A stretch of DNA of 64,000 bases from Falsirhodobacter flavus (GTDB taxonomy: Bacteria > Pseudomonadota > Alphaproteobacteria > Rhodobacterales > Rhodobacteraceae): NCBI GenBank assembly GCA_029846755.1, contig JARWBI010000001.1, forward strand, positions 806,001 through 870,000, written 5' to 3'. Made by a program: the position numbers and the translations under genes. The notes below the pieces were generated by a model. The model saw nothing but the letters and a program-made list of their open reading frames with translations. It was not told the DNA's origin and did not search any database. This document shows positions 19,385-29,601 of this stretch, piece by piece (the stretch's first letter is position 1; every line of letters starts with the position of its first letter).

Positions 19385-20440
19385 ATGGTTCCGATGGACA
19401 GGCTGGCGCAGATCGCGCGGCGTTTCGAATTCATCGAGGCGAAGCTGTCGGCAGGCGCACCGCCAGCCGAGATCGCCGCGCTTTCCCGCGAATATTCCGA
19501 ACTAAAACCTGTGGTCGCGCAGATCGACGCCTATCGCCAGTCGCTGGACGATCTGGCCGAGGCCGAGGCGATGCTGGTCGACCCCGAGATGCGCGCGCTG
19601 GCCGAGGATGAGATCCCCGCGCTGAAGGCCCGTATCCCGGAAATGGAGCAGGCGCTGCGCATCGCGCTGCTGCCCAAGGACGCCGCCGACGCACGGCCTG
19701 CTATCCTCGAAATCCGGCCCGGCACGGGGGGCGAGGAGGCGGCACTGTTCGCGGGCGATCTTCTTCGGATGTATCAGAAATACGCCGAATCGCAGGGCTG
19801 GCAGTTCCAGATCATCGATTTGACCGAAAGCGATCTGGGCGGCATCCGCGAGTTGACCGCGCTCATCCAGGGCGAGGGCGTCTTCGCCAAGCTGAAATAC
19901 GAATCCGGCGTTCACCGCGTTCAGCGTGTGCCGGAGACCGAGGCGGGCGGGCGCATCCACACCTCTGCTGCGACCGTTGCGGTATTACCCGAGGCCGAAG
20001 AGGTGGAGATCGACATTCCCGCCGCCGACATCCGCATCGACACGATGCGCGCATCAGGCGCGGGCGGGCAGCACGTCAACACCACGGATTCGGCAGTGCG
20101 GATCACCCACCTGCCGACCGGGATCATCGTCACCAGTTCTGAAAAGTCTCAGCACCAGAACCGCGCCATCGCCATGCAGGTCCTGCGCGCGCGGTTATAC
20201 GAGCTGGAGCGGGAAAAGGCCGACAGCGCCCGCGCCGCCGACCGCAAGGCGCAGGTCGGCTCTGGCGATCGGAGCGAGCGCATCCGCACCTACAACTTCC
20301 CCCAAGGCCGCATGACCGACCACCGGATCAACCTGACGCTTTATGCGCTGGCGCAGATCATGCAGGGCGATCTGTCGGAAACCATCGCCGCGCTGACCGC
20401 CTACGATCAGGCGGCCAAGCTGGCCGAGATGGAAGCGTGA
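19385..20440 (+). CDS. prfA: Peptide chain release factor 1
   Basis: Recognises UAA and UAG stop codons and triggers peptide release. The 351 residues include the GGQ motif at residues 227-229 in GAGGQHVN and, N-terminal to it, the codon-recognition domain. Ser/Thr-rich conserved blocks such as [12 protein letters not shown] are present. An ATG three codons in (MDRLAQ) is an alternative start. The stop overlaps the GTG start of prmC, which methylates this protein's GGQ glutamine. Confidence 0.97.
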   Translation: MVPMDRLAQIARRFEFIEAKLSAGAPPAEIAALSREYSELKPVVAQIDAYRQSLDDLAEAEAMLVDPEMRALAEDEIPALKARIPEMEQALRIALLPKDAADARPAILEIRPGTGGEEAALFAGDLLRMYQKYAESQGWQFQIIDLTESDLGGIRELTALIQGEGVFAKLKYESGVHRVQRVPETEAGGRIHTSAATVAVLPEAEEVEIDIPAADIRIDTMRASGAGGQHVNTTDSAVRITHLPTGIIVTSSEKSQHQNRAIAMQVLRARLYELEREKADSARAADRKAQVGSGDRSERIRTYNFPQGRMTDHRINLTLYALAQIMQGDLSETIAALTAYDQAAKLAEMEA

Positions 20441-21246
20441 CCGTCGCCGAAGCGCTGCGCGTCGCCACCGCGCGGCTTGCGGCAGCGGGGATCGACGGCG
20501 CGGCGCGCGATGCGCGGATGCTGATGGCTCATGCACTGGACGTTCCGGCGGATCGGCTGATGCTGATGTCCGGCGATCCGGCCCCCGATATCGGTGCGCT
20601 GGTCGCGGCTCGCATCGCGCGGCAGCCGGTCGCGCAGATCATCGGCCATCGCCTGTTCTGGGGCCGCCGTTTCGCCGTCACGCGCGATACGCTCGACCCG
20701 CGCCCAGAGACGGAGACGCTGATCGCGCTGGCGCTGGCGCAGCCGTTCACCTCGGTGCTGGACCTAGGGACGGGGACGGGGGCGATCCTGCTGACCCTGA
20801 TGGCCGAGACGGGGGCGTCGGGCCTCGGCGCCGACCTGTCGCCTGCCGCCCTTGCCGTGGCCGAGGGAAATGCGCGCGCCCTGAACCTTCCCGCAGGTTT
20901 CATGATTTCGGACTGGTTTGCGGAAATCGAAGGCCGGTTCGACCTCATCGTCTCCAACCCCCCCTATATCGCGGAAGCCGAGATGGCTGGCCTGTCCCGC
21001 GACGTCCTGGAATGGGAGCCGCATCTGGCGCTGACCCCCGGCGGCGACGGGCTTGGCCCATATCGCACCATCGCAGCGGGCGCGACCCGGCACCTGAACC
21101 CCAAGGGCCGCCTCATGGTCGAGATCGGTCCGACCCAAGGCGGAGCGGTCGCCGCGATGTTCCGCGCCGCAGGTCTTGACGCGGTCGCCGTGCATCCCGA
21201 TATCGATGGCAGGGATCGTGTGGTTTCGGCGCAGCTTCCAGGCTGA
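20437..21246 (+). CDS. prmC: Release factor glutamine methyltransferase PrmC
   Basis: SAM-dependent N5-glutamine methyltransferase acting on the GGQ motif of release factors. The 269-residue protein has a helical N-terminal domain, the SAM motif [12 protein letters not shown], and the catalytic NPPY at residues 174-177. The start is GTG, overlapping the prfA stop as GTGA. The gene is last in a run beginning with yajC. Confidence 0.95.
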   Translation: MTVAEALRVATARLAAAGIDGAARDARMLMAHALDVPADRLMLMSGDPAPDIGALVAARIARQPVAQIIGHRLFWGRRFAVTRDTLDPRPETETLIALALAQPFTSVLDLGTGTGAILLTLMAETGASGLGADLSPAALAVAEGNARALNLPAGFMISDWFAEIEGRFDLIVSNPPYIAEAEMAGLSRDVLEWEPHLALTPGGDGLGPYRTIAAGATRHLNPKGRLMVEIGPTQGGAVAAMFRAAGLDAVAVHPDIDGRDRVVSAQLPG

Positions 21247-21378
21247 AAACCTGCAAAATCACGCGCAAACTCCAACAAAGCCCTTGTCAGCATCGCAGGA
21301 CAGTGGTTACTGGACGATGTGAGAGGGACTGATCCTGCTTGGTGATCGTTCCTTCTTTCCGTCAAGTCGATGCCGCAC

Positions 21379-21410
21379 GGTCAGCACGTCTGACCCGCCC
21401 ACAACGGGCG
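21379..21410 (+). repeat. Two adjacent inverted repeats upstream of the DUF4167 gene
   Basis: GGTCAG-CACGT-CTGACC (21379-21395) is directly followed by CGCCC-ACAAC-GGGCG (21396-21410). They lie in the 225-bp leader before the DUF4167 gene, downstream of a possible -35 box TTGTCA at 21284-21289. They could be RNA hairpins or an operator dyad. No T-run follows, so they are not a terminator. Confidence 0.5.
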
Positions 21411-21471
21411 CAGCGCTGATAGGCGCATGAATGTGGTCAGGCAAGGCCAGATCATTCGGATTAAGGACAGT

Positions 21472-22137
21472 ATGAGATCCTCCAAGTCCCGCTCGCGTTC
21501 GAAATCGAACCGTCCGCGCCCTCTGGGCAATATCGTGAACCGTGTCTTCGACAGCTCCGGCCCCGAAGGCAAGGTGCGCGGCACGCCGCAGCAGATCATC
21601 GAAAAATATCTGCACCTGGCGCGTGATGCCCAGCTTTCCAACGACCGTGTCGCCGCCGAGGCGTTCCTTCAGCATGCCGAACATTACACCCGGATGCTGA
21701 GCGAGGCGCAGCGCGAGATGGCCGCCGAGCAAGAGGCGCGTCAGGCGCAGCAGGCTGCGCAGGGGCATCACCAGCACCAGAACCAGCAACGCCGCGACGA
21801 CAACCGCGACCAGCGCCACGAACGGCGCGAGCAGCCCCGGATCGAGGAGGAGCCGCGCGCCGTCGAAGAACCGGCGCCCGCTCCGGCCCCCCCCGCTTCG
21901 GCCCAAGTGGAAACCGCGCAGCCCGTGCTGGACCTGTCGCCCGAGGTGGAAAGCAACCTCGTCGACACGCCCGAGGAACGCGCGGTCGAAGCGCAGCCCT
22001 CCCGCCGTCCGCGCGCGCCCCGCGCGCCGAAACCGGCGGTCGAAGGCGAAGCACCCCGCCGCACCAATACCCGCCGTCCGCGCAAGAAGCCGGAAGGCGA
22101 CGGGTCCGACGGCGGCCCGCGCGAGGCTGCAGAATAA
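21472..22137 (+). CDS. DUF4167 protein (alphaproteobacterial, probable RNA-associated)
   Basis: A 221-residue protein with three parts. The Arg/Ser/Lys-rich N-terminus (residues 1-20) and the conserved DUF4167 core (about 20-85: GTPQQIIEKYLHLARDAQ..., AEAFLQHAEHY) are followed by a long disordered region rich in Gln, Arg, Glu, Pro and Ala, ending in another basic patch. The start at MRSSKSRSRSK follows AAGGACAG; an ATG 45 nt upstream gives a longer, less likely form. The function is not established. The basic, low-complexity composition suggests nucleic acid or ribonucleoprotein binding. It ends 1 nt before a bidirectional terminator. Confidence 0.85.
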   Translation: MRSSKSRSRSKSNRPRPLGNIVNRVFDSSGPEGKVRGTPQQIIEKYLHLARDAQLSNDRVAAEAFLQHAEHYTRMLSEAQREMAAEQEARQAQQAAQGHHQHQNQQRRDDNRDQRHERREQPRIEEEPRAVEEPAPAPAPPASAQVETAQPVLDLSPEVESNLVDTPEERAVEAQPSRRPRAPRAPKPAVEGEAPRRTNTRRPRKKPEGDGSDGGPREAAE

Positions 22138-22138
22138 G

Positions 22139-22166
22139 AAAAGGCCGCCCAACCGGGCGGCCTTTT
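22139..22166. terminator. Bidirectional intrinsic terminator between DUF4167 and rsmA
   Basis: Stem AAAAGGCCGCCC / GGGCGGCCTTTT around loop AACC gives a 12-bp hairpin with A-rich and T-rich ends on both sides. It can therefore terminate both the plus-strand DUF4167 gene and the minus-strand lpt-surA-pdxA-rsmA operon. The last T is already part of the rsmA stop codon. Confidence 0.9.
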
Positions 22167-23005
22167 CATTTCGCGACTTCGCGGGCGAGGGCGCAGAACC
22201 CCTCGAGCGGGATTTCCTCGGCCCGCGCCGTGGGCTCGATCCCCGCCGCGCGCAGCCGGTCCTCGATATCCGGGGTCAGCCCCTTCAAACTGGACCGCAG
22301 CATCTTGCGCCGTTGGTTGAAGCCCATGGCCGTGATACGCGACAACACCGCCGCGTCGGCGGGAAAGCGCGGCTGGTCCAGCCGGGTCAGATGCACGACC
22401 GCCGAGTGGATCTTCGGCGGCGGGGTGAAGGCCTCTGGCGGCAGGGTCAGCACGATCCTGGCATCCGCGCGCCACTGCGCCAGCAGCGCAAGGCGGCCAT
22501 AGGCCTTCGATCCGGGCTTCGCCACGATCCGCTCGGCCACTTCCTTCTGGAACATCAGCGTCAGGCTTTCCCAGAACGGAGGCCATTGCTTCGGTGTCAG
22601 CCAGCGGACCAGCAGTTCAGTCCCGACGTTATAGGGCAGGTTGGCGACCACCCGGATCGGGGCGTTCAGCAGCGCGGGCGCGTCCACCTCCAGCGCGTCA
22701 CCGTTGATGACCTCCAGCCGTCCGGGATAGGCGTCCGCAACCTCGGCCAGCGCGGGCAGGCAGCGGGCGTCCTTTTCCACCGCCAGAACCCGGCGCGCGC
22801 CTTCGGCCAGCAGCCCGCGCGTAAGGCCGCCGGGGCCGGGGCCGACCTCCAGCACGTCGCAGGCCGTCAGATCACCCGCCTGACGCGCGATCTTGGCGGT
22901 CAGGTTCAGATCCAGCAGAAAGTTCTGACCAAGCTGTTTCTTGGCAACCAGTTCATGGTCGCGGATCACGTCACGCAGGGGCGGAAGCCCGTCAATCGTT
23001 GCCAC
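22166..23005 (-). CDS. rsmA: 16S rRNA dimethyladenosine transferase RsmA (KsgA)
   Basis: Dimethylates two adjacent adenosines near the 3' end of 16S rRNA during 30S assembly. The 279 residues include [11 protein letters not shown] (about 22-32), the SAM-binding [11 protein letters not shown], and the catalytic NLPYN. A GTG start ([12 protein letters not shown]) was chosen because it matches the family N-terminus; an ATG at 23044 would add 13 residues inside pdxA. The gene overlaps the pdxA 3' end and closes the envelope operon. Confidence 0.94.
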   Translation of the reverse strand: MATIDGLPPLRDVIRDHELVAKKQLGQNFLLDLNLTAKIARQAGDLTACDVLEVGPGPGGLTRGLLAEGARRVLAVEKDARCLPALAEVADAYPGRLEVINGDALEVDAPALLNAPIRVVANLPYNVGTELLVRWLTPKQWPPFWESLTLMFQKEVAERIVAKPGSKAYGRLALLAQWRADARIVLTLPPEAFTPPPKIHSAVVHLTRLDQPRFPADAAVLSRITAMGFNQRRKMLRSSLKGLTPDIEDRLRAAGIEPTARAEEIPLEGFCALAREVAK

Positions 23006-23951
23006 GGGCGGCTCCCATTTCCGCCGCCATTCGCAGGGCGGCAATCAGGCTGGACGGGTTCGCGATGCCGCGCCCCGCAATGTCGAACGCCGTTCCGTGG
23101 TCGGGCGAAGTTCGAATGAAGGGCAGGCCCAGCGTCACGTTAACCCCGTCATCGAAGGCGATGGTCTTGATCGGGATCAGCGCTTGATCGTGATACATGC
23201 AGATCGCCGAGTCATAGCGGGCGCGGGCGGCGGCATGGAACATGGTATCGGCGGGCAGCGGGCCGGACAGAGCCATGCCCTCGGCACGCAGAGCTTCCAG
23301 AACGGGGGTGATCCGTTCCTCGTCCCGGCCCATGGTTCCGCCTTCGCCCGCATGGGGGTTCATGCCCGCCACGGCGATGCGTGGCGCGGCGATGCCGAAA
23401 TCACGGATCAGTGCGGCGTGCGTAATGCGGATCGTCGCCTCCAACAGATCGGGCGTCAGCGCGGCAGGCACCTCCGACAGAGGTATATGGATCGTCGTCG
23501 GCACCACCCGCAATTCGGGCGAGGCGAGCATCATCACGACACGCTCCACCCCCGCCAGTGCGGCGAGGTATTCGGTATGGCCGGGATAGGCGAAGCCCGC
23601 TCCGTCCTTCAGCACCTTCTTGTTGATGGGGGCGGTGCAGATGCCGGCAACCTGATCCGCCATCGCCACGGCCCGGGCAATGACCGCGATCACCCCCGCG
23701 GCGTTGGCCGGGTCAGGCTGGCCGGGAACGGCATTCCCGGCGAAGGCATGGGGCAGCACCGGCAGTCTGTCTGCAGCAATGCCGAGCGCATCCGCCGGGG
23801 TGGCGATTTCCGCGATACGCGCACCTGCCAGATGGCGGGGATCGGCGATCAGAAAGAACGGCAGTGCAGAGCCAAGCGCGGCGCGGGCCTTGACGGCAAG
23901 TTCAAGGCCGATGCCCGCAGGTTCCCCGCAGGTGAGGGCGACCGGCTTCAC
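22992..23951 (-). CDS. pdxA: 4-hydroxythreonine-4-phosphate dehydrogenase PdxA
   Basis: NAD-dependent enzyme of pyridoxal 5'-phosphate synthesis (DXP-dependent route) that oxidises 4-phosphohydroxy-L-threonine. The 319 residues show [11 protein letters not shown], the metal-binding histidines in YPGHTEYLA and [12 protein letters not shown], and [11 protein letters not shown]. The start is a GTG overlapping the surA stop as GTGA; this fits the conserved N-terminus better than the upstream open frame. It is part of surA-pdxA-rsmA. Confidence 0.94.
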   Translation of the reverse strand: MKPVALTCGEPAGIGLELAVKARAALGSALPFFLIADPRHLAGARIAEIATPADALGIAADRLPVLPHAFAGNAVPGQPDPANAAGVIAVIARAVAMADQVAGICTAPINKKVLKDGAGFAYPGHTEYLAALAGVERVVMMLASPELRVVPTTIHIPLSEVPAALTPDLLEATIRITHAALIRDFGIAAPRIAVAGMNPHAGEGGTMGRDEERITPVLEALRAEGMALSGPLPADTMFHAAARARYDSAICMYHDQALIPIKTIAFDDGVNVTLGLPFIRTSPDHGTAFDIAGRGIANPSSLIAALRMAAEMGAARGND

Positions 23952-25126
23952 GGCTGACGGATGATCGCGTTGTCGCGAAGCTCGTCCAGATAGACCTCGG
24001 CCAGTTGACCCAGACGCTGGTTCTGAAGCTGGTCGCGCACGGCGTTGCGGTTCACCGGCTCCTCGGACACCGGGCGGCGGGCGCAAAGCATCACGAAGGT
24101 GGGTGTGCCGCCACGGTTCATCACCGCGCTTTCGCCCAGGTCCATCTGCGATACGGCCAGCGCCAGATCCTCGGGCAGATTCGCGGTCGGCAGGGTCTGG
24201 AATTGCAGTGCCTGTTCGGACTTGCCGCGCGCCACCGTGTAAAGGTCGGCGCAGCTGTCCACGCGGGCCTTCACCTCGCCCGGGTTTTCATCGGCACCCA
24301 GAGCATATTGCGCGATTTCCACCTCGGTCGCGCTTTGCGAGGGCGCGCCTTCCTGAAGCTGGCGAAGCTGGAACAGCGCGACGCCGTTCGGGATCGGCAG
24401 CGGGCTTGTGACCTGACCGGGGCGCAACGCAAGGAAGGTCGGGCGCAGGGCCGGGGGCAGGTCGTTCAGCGACAGCCACTCGATCCGCCCGCCATTCTGC
24501 GCCGAAGGCGCGGCGGAATACTGCTGTGCGGCGGCCGAAAACTCGGCTTCCGAGGAAATCCCGGCGGCCAGATCCTCGGCGAAGTCCAGCGCCTGACCTT
24601 CCTGCCCCGGCGGGGCGGCAAGGATCAGCTCCGACAGCAGCACGCGGATGTTTGCGCTGGTCGTCATGTTCTCGATCGCGCGGTCCACCTCGGCATTGGT
24701 GATCGTCACGCGTTGAAGATAGCGCTGGCGGACGACCTCGCGCCAGACGATCCCGGCTTTGACGAAATCGCGGAAGGTTTCCTCCTCGACGCCCGCCGTT
24801 CCGATCTGGCGGATGAATTCCTCGGCCGGCAGGTTCGCGCGCTGGGCGAATTCCTCCATCCCGCCGCGGATCTGCTCGTCCGTCGCCTCGATCCCCAGGC
24901 GGCTGGCGGCGTCCAGGCGAAGGCGGTCGTCGATCAGCCCGTCATAGGCGGTCTTCTGGATGTCGCCCGGTGCGCGCAGCAGTTCAAGGAACCGGACGCG
25001 CTGCTGCATCTCCCACCCGGTGACGGCGTGGTCGTTCACGATCACGCGCGGCGCGAACAGGTTCTGCGCGGCCACGGGCGTTGCAAGGGCGGCGGCAAGG
25101 GCGAATGCAAGGGTCAGGCGGGTCAT
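23948..25126 (-). CDS. surA: Periplasmic chaperone / peptidyl-prolyl isomerase SurA
   Basis: Escorts unfolded outer-membrane proteins through the periplasm. The 392 residues carry a signal peptide (1-20, ending TPVAA-Q), a SurA N-terminal domain, and one rotamase-like region (about 170-270) with family strings such as NGGRIEWLSL and FQLRQLQEG. An upstream ATG at 25147 gives a 7-residue-longer signal peptide and is also plausible. It lies just after lptD, whose protein is a typical SurA client. Confidence 0.88.
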   Translation of the reverse strand: MTRLTLAFALAAALATPVAAQNLFAPRVIVNDHAVTGWEMQQRVRFLELLRAPGDIQKTAYDGLIDDRLRLDAASRLGIEATDEQIRGGMEEFAQRANLPAEEFIRQIGTAGVEEETFRDFVKAGIVWREVVRQRYLQRVTITNAEVDRAIENMTTSANIRVLLSELILAAPPGQEGQALDFAEDLAAGISSEAEFSAAAQQYSAAPSAQNGGRIEWLSLNDLPPALRPTFLALRPGQVTSPLPIPNGVALFQLRQLQEGAPSQSATEVEIAQYALGADENPGEVKARVDSCADLYTVARGKSEQALQFQTLPTANLPEDLALAVSQMDLGESAVMNRGGTPTFVMLCARRPVSEEPVNRNAVRDQLQNQRLGQLAEVYLDELRDNAIIRQP

Positions 25127-25154
25127 CTTCTGTCTTCTCTCGTGCATGTCCGGA

Positions 25155-27284
25155 TCAGCCGCGGCAGGTTCCGGCGGGACCGGGTTTCTTGGCGCTGCCA
25201 AATCCCAGAAGATCGACCGAAAGGCCGATATCGGTGCTGGGCTTCACACTAGTCGAGGTGGCGAACCGACGCGAGAGGGAAAGATCCACGCTCATGCACT
25301 CGTTCCGGAACTCCACCCCCACACCGGCGCGGGCGGCGCGTTCCTCCTCGAAGTCGTAGCGGGCCGATGTGCGTCCGGCCCAAGCGTCGGTGAACTGATA
25401 CCGCGTGTCGAAGGTCAACTCGGACAGCGGATCGTCGCGATTCTCGGTCTCGTCAGCCAGGACGCGGATATAGCTGGCCGAAAGGTCGAAGCGGTCGAAA
25501 TCCACATCCATCCGCAACTCGGCCTTGCTGGTCGAAAGGTCGTCGTCGAACAGCATCCGGTTGGTCAGGATCAATCCCTGATCCAACGTCAGTTGCAGCG
25601 CGGCGAGCCAGTCGCTGTCCTTGCCGTTCAGGCCCGAGGCTTCGGAAAACTGACCGAGGTCCTTTTCGCGGATGACGCGGCCCACCGTCGCGCCCAGCGT
25701 CCATCCGGTTGGATCGATCCGGGTATAACCGACCCCCAGGTTCAGCCGCGCACCCTGTTCCCGCGCATCCGATCCCGAGAAACGGTTGAGCGAGAACAGG
25801 TTCGACTCGTCGAACTCCACCAACGCGGAATCTTCGTTCGGCAGGTCGGCGGTATCGTCCGGCGCCCAGACCACCTGCACGATCGGCTCGATCAGGTGCG
25901 AGGCGTTCGCCCCCGCCTTGATCCACGGCCAGCGCAGTTCCACCGCCAGCCCGCCATGGACGCGCGTGGTCGATCCGCCATAGACGTTGTCCTGTTCGAT
26001 GGAATAGAAATCCGTCGAAAGCTCGCCCAGCGTGGTGCCGAGGATGCCCGCGGGCAGAACCCAGTTGCGCCGCCAATCCAGACGAAGCGAGACGCGGGAT
26101 GTGTCGCGCCCGTGTTCCAACTCGCCCACATCCTCGTCGAAGGGGATCGACGAGGTCCGCCGGTGGCTGTGCGTCTGGAACCGCAGCCCGGCCTCGCCCC
26201 CAAGGACGCCGCCGGTGAAGCGGCGGTGGAAGGTCACATCGCCGACCAGCGACGGGATGGTCGAATTCGGCTCCTCGTCCCGGATGGAATGAAAATGGAT
26301 GATCCGGGCCGAGATGTATTCGTTGCGCCGCGTGCGCGTCAGTTCGGCGCGGCTTTCCAGACGGTCGCGCTCCTCCATCCCGTAGTCGTAGAAATAGGCG
26401 GGGTCGGTGACGGTATCGACGCGCAGGTTCAGCGTGAAATCCTGCGGCATCGAGAATTGCGCGACGGCGAAGGCATATCCGCGCGTGTCTCCCGGACGCA
26501 GATCGTCGCGCGACAGGGCGCCGTTCAGCTCCACCCAGCCCGAATTGAACGCCTGCCGATAGCGCAGGTCCAGCGACCGGGTGTTCTTGGTGCTGTAATA
26601 GGGCGTCAGCGTCAGATCCTTGTCATCGCCGATCGGGATGAAATACGGAACCTTGATCCCGGTCCCGAAGGCCGAGGTGGTGCGGGTCGAAGGGGTCAGC
26701 ACCCCGCGCGCACGGTCCAGCGTCGGGTCGGGCATCCGCAGGCGCGGGATGTGGAACACCGGAACGCCCGCCATCCGAAGCGTGGCGTTCTGGAAGTAGA
26801 TCTGGCGTTCCTGCTCGTCATGGACGACCTGATCGGCGCGGATTTCCCACAACGGGGTCGGGTTCGACGCGCAGACCTGACACGAAGACGCGACCGAACG
26901 CCCCAGACGGGTATAGCGCCCGCCGACCCGGTCGATCTGCTGCGCCGCAAGCTGAAGCTGCTGGTTCATGACGATCCGCGCGCTGCGCAGCACACCCTCG
27001 GTCAGATCGCCCGAAAGCTGCGCCTGATCGGCAAGGATCAGGCTGCCCATGCCGTCTTCCAGCGTGATCGGGCCGTCGATGGCCAGACTGTCCGCCGCCC
27101 GGTCATAGCGCAGCGATCCGGCGCGCAGCCGCTGGCCCTGATAGAAAATCTCGACATTACCCGATGCGGTCAGCACCGAGTCGTTGGTGATCTGCATCTG
27201 GTCCGCGACCAGCGTGGCCTGATCCTGCGCGATGGCGGGCAGCGAGGACAGGGCGAGTGCGAACAGGGCGGCGCGAAGGCGCAT
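25155..27284 (-). CDS. lptD: LPS-assembly outer-membrane protein LptD
   Basis: Large outer-membrane beta-barrel that, with LptE, places lipopolysaccharide in the outer leaflet. The 709 residues have a signal peptide (1-20, ending PAIAQ), an OstA/LptA-like jellyroll N-domain with ASGNVEIFYQG, and a long barrel rich in alternating aromatic strands. Two cysteines near residue 135 (SSCQVC) and two close to the C-terminus could make the interdomain disulfides known for LptD. The start overlaps the lptG stop by one base (TGATG). Confidence 0.95.
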   Translation of the reverse strand: MRLRAALFALALSSLPAIAQDQATLVADQMQITNDSVLTASGNVEIFYQGQRLRAGSLRYDRAADSLAIDGPITLEDGMGSLILADQAQLSGDLTEGVLRSARIVMNQQLQLAAQQIDRVGGRYTRLGRSVASSCQVCASNPTPLWEIRADQVVHDEQERQIYFQNATLRMAGVPVFHIPRLRMPDPTLDRARGVLTPSTRTTSAFGTGIKVPYFIPIGDDKDLTLTPYYSTKNTRSLDLRYRQAFNSGWVELNGALSRDDLRPGDTRGYAFAVAQFSMPQDFTLNLRVDTVTDPAYFYDYGMEERDRLESRAELTRTRRNEYISARIIHFHSIRDEEPNSTIPSLVGDVTFHRRFTGGVLGGEAGLRFQTHSHRRTSSIPFDEDVGELEHGRDTSRVSLRLDWRRNWVLPAGILGTTLGELSTDFYSIEQDNVYGGSTTRVHGGLAVELRWPWIKAGANASHLIEPIVQVVWAPDDTADLPNEDSALVEFDESNLFSLNRFSGSDAREQGARLNLGVGYTRIDPTGWTLGATVGRVIREKDLGQFSEASGLNGKDSDWLAALQLTLDQGLILTNRMLFDDDLSTSKAELRMDVDFDRFDLSASYIRVLADETENRDDPLSELTFDTRYQFTDAWAGRTSARYDFEEERAARAGVGVEFRNECMSVDLSLSRRFATSTSVKPSTDIGLSVDLLGFGSAKKPGPAGTCRG

Positions 27285-28375
27285 CAGCCATCCTCCAGAT
27301 GCAAGAGCAGACCAAGCGAGCCGAGCGCCGCCGCCAGAGGCGGGGTCCATGCGGCAAGAAGGACGGGGATCTGTCCGTTCTCGCCCAGGACCTGCGCGAA
27401 GTTTCGCAGAAAGAATACGCCGAAACCGGCCAGCAATGCCAGAAGCACCATGCTGCCCGTCTTGCCGCCGCGCGCATGGCGCATGGTGAACCCGGCGGCG
27501 ATCAGCACCATCGCGGCCAGAAGCAGCGGCAGGGACAGCTCGCTCTGGAACCAGACGCGGTGCTCGCGCGCCTGGAAGCCCGCCGTCTCCAGCCCGCGGA
27601 CATAGGCGGGCAGATCCCATATCGCGATGCCCGACGGGGGGCGGAACCCTTCGCGGATGTTTTCAGGTGTCAGGTCCGAGGGCAGGGTCAGGCTGTCCGC
27701 AAGCGTCGCCGCCGCCTCGGGGTTCTCGGTCGCCAAGGGCCAGCGCTTGACTTTGGCAAGCTGCCATTCGCCATTGCCCAGCGTGGCGGTTTCGGCGCGG
27801 ATGCGTTCGACAAGCTGGCCCTGCGCGTCATAGGTCATGAAGGTGACCCCGGTCAGCCGCGTGCCGTTGGCATTGGCCTGCTGCGCCTGAATCACGCTCT
27901 GCCCCTCGGCATCGCCCTGCCGCAGCCAGAGGCCGGAGCCGGAGACGGACAGAACCTGTTCCGTCCCGTGCCGCAGCCGCGAGGACATCGATTCATATCG
28001 CCCCGATGTGGCCGCCACGAGCGGGTTCAGCACCGCGACGGTCAGCACGCCAAGGATAAGCGCGGTGACCACCGGCGCGGCCAGAAAACGCAGCGCCGAC
28101 CGCCCCGCCGCCCGCACCACGACCAGTTCCGACGACCGCGCCAGCCCAAGGAACAGCGCGATGGCGGCGAGGATGAAGATCAGCGGCAGGATGGTATAGA
28201 TGTTCGACGGCACGTTCAGCAGCGACAGAAGCGCCGCCTGCGCGATCCCGATCTCTCCCGAGAAGCGGCGAAGCTGGTCCAGCATGTCGATCAGCATCAT
28301 GATGCCGAAGAAGATCGCGAAGACGCGCAGCACCATGCGAAGGAACCGGCGGGCGATATAGAGGCTGAGGATCAT
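27284..28375 (-). CDS. lptG: LPS export ABC transporter permease LptG
   Basis: Inner-membrane permease of LptB2FGC, which extracts LPS from the inner membrane. The 363 residues comprise three N-terminal membrane helices, a periplasmic jellyroll domain in the middle, and three C-terminal helices (YjgP/YjgQ family). The start MILSLYIARRF overlaps the lptF stop as ATGA. Identity as LptG and not LptF rests on second position and on matching the usual lptF-lptG order. Confidence 0.94.
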   Translation of the reverse strand: MILSLYIARRFLRMVLRVFAIFFGIMMLIDMLDQLRRFSGEIGIAQAALLSLLNVPSNIYTILPLIFILAAIALFLGLARSSELVVVRAAGRSALRFLAAPVVTALILGVLTVAVLNPLVAATSGRYESMSSRLRHGTEQVLSVSGSGLWLRQGDAEGQSVIQAQQANANGTRLTGVTFMTYDAQGQLVERIRAETATLGNGEWQLAKVKRWPLATENPEAAATLADSLTLPSDLTPENIREGFRPPSGIAIWDLPAYVRGLETAGFQAREHRVWFQSELSLPLLLAAMVLIAAGFTMRHARGGKTGSMVLLALLAGFGVFFLRNFAQVLGENGQIPVLLAAWTPPLAAALGSLGLLLHLEDG

Positions 28376-29469
28376 GCCTTCCTCCGGCGCGGGCGCTGCG
28401 ACCACCACAGAAGGAATGCCGCGACCGCGCATCCGAAGGCGGGCGCGGCATAGGCCAGCGCCCAGCCCCCGGCAAGCCCCGGGCCGGACGATCCCGCAAC
28501 GGTGTTGATAAGCTGCACGAGGATCAGCAGCACCACCGCGCCAAGGATCTGCCGCCACAGCCCGAAGCGGCTGAACGCGCCCAGAAGCAGTGCCGCGAAC
28601 CCGATCAGCGTCGCCGCCAGACCCAGAAGCGGCTGACCGATCCGGTCATGCCCCTCGAACAGCAGGGTGTTGCGGTCGCGGTTCACCTCGGTCATCACGG
28701 CTTCGGTCGGGGCGAGAAGTTCGGGCGTAGAAAGTTCGTTCATGCGGCGCGGTCCGCGCGTTTCCGGCTGCAGCATCGCGCCGAGGTCATAGGTGAAGTC
28801 GGCAAAGCGCGTCACCGAAAGACGCCCCTGTTCCAGCGTCTGCGCCATCCCGTTCACCATCACCAGCTTCGGCCCGGTGTCGGTGCGGACCAGAAAGGCA
28901 CGGCTGGCGGTATAGGTGACTTCGGCCGGATTGCGGGCATCGGTCAGGAATAGCTCGCGCAACTCGCCATTCGCGGCAATCTCGCGGATATAGAGCGTGA
29001 CGCCATCCGCCGGGTGCAGGAACTGTCCGTCGCGCAGGAATTGGGCGGCAAGGCTGTCGGTGATCTCGGCCTGGCGTTCGGCAAGGATGTTGCGCGACAG
29101 CGGAACCAGCACGTTCATCAGGATCAGCATCGCCAGCGCGACGATTAGCCCGAAGAAGATCACGGGACGGGCAAGCCGGAAGGCCGAGAAACCCGTCGCC
29201 TGCATCACCACCAATTCCGATTCCTGCGTCAGCCGGTTCACGACATAGACCGTGGCCACGAAGGCCGAGATCGGCAGCACCAGCCGGATCACGTTCGGCA
29301 GCGTCAGAAGCGAGAATTCCAGAAAGACCAGCGCCGATTGCCCATCGCCGATCAACTGGTCGAACAGCCCCACCGCGCTGTTGACCCAATAGACGGCCAC
29401 CAGCACCAGCGAGAAGAAGCCGAAAAGCGCAAGAAGCTGCGACAGCATGTATCTGTCGAATCTCGCCAC
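28372..29469 (-). CDS. lptF: LPS export ABC transporter permease LptF
   Basis: First gene of the lptF-lptG-lptD-surA-pdxA-rsmA operon. The 365-residue YjgP/YjgQ-family permease has membrane helices near residues 12-32, 50-75 and 95-120 and three more at the C-terminus, enclosing a periplasmic domain. The N-terminal MARFDRYMLSQLL is typical. The 132-bp gap to divergent pepA should contain promoters for both. Confidence 0.94.
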   Translation of the reverse strand: MARFDRYMLSQLLALFGFFSLVLVAVYWVNSAVGLFDQLIGDGQSALVFLEFSLLTLPNVIRLVLPISAFVATVYVVNRLTQESELVVMQATGFSAFRLARPVIFFGLIVALAMLILMNVLVPLSRNILAERQAEITDSLAAQFLRDGQFLHPADGVTLYIREIAANGELRELFLTDARNPAEVTYTASRAFLVRTDTGPKLVMVNGMAQTLEQGRLSVTRFADFTYDLGAMLQPETRGPRRMNELSTPELLAPTEAVMTEVNRDRNTLLFEGHDRIGQPLLGLAATLIGFAALLLGAFSRFGLWRQILGAVVLLILVQLINTVAGSSGPGLAGGWALAYAAPAFGCAVAAFLLWWSQRPRRRKA

Positions 29470-29601
29470 CGCTGCCCTCTCGTTTTCTTCATCGTGTTTT
29501 GCCGCAACCTAATCCAAAGCCGGGGCGGGGAAAACTGCTATCTGGTCATCCGGGGGGCTGCGGGCTACGGTTCGCGGCGAAACATCGCCGGAGACATGCC
29601 C

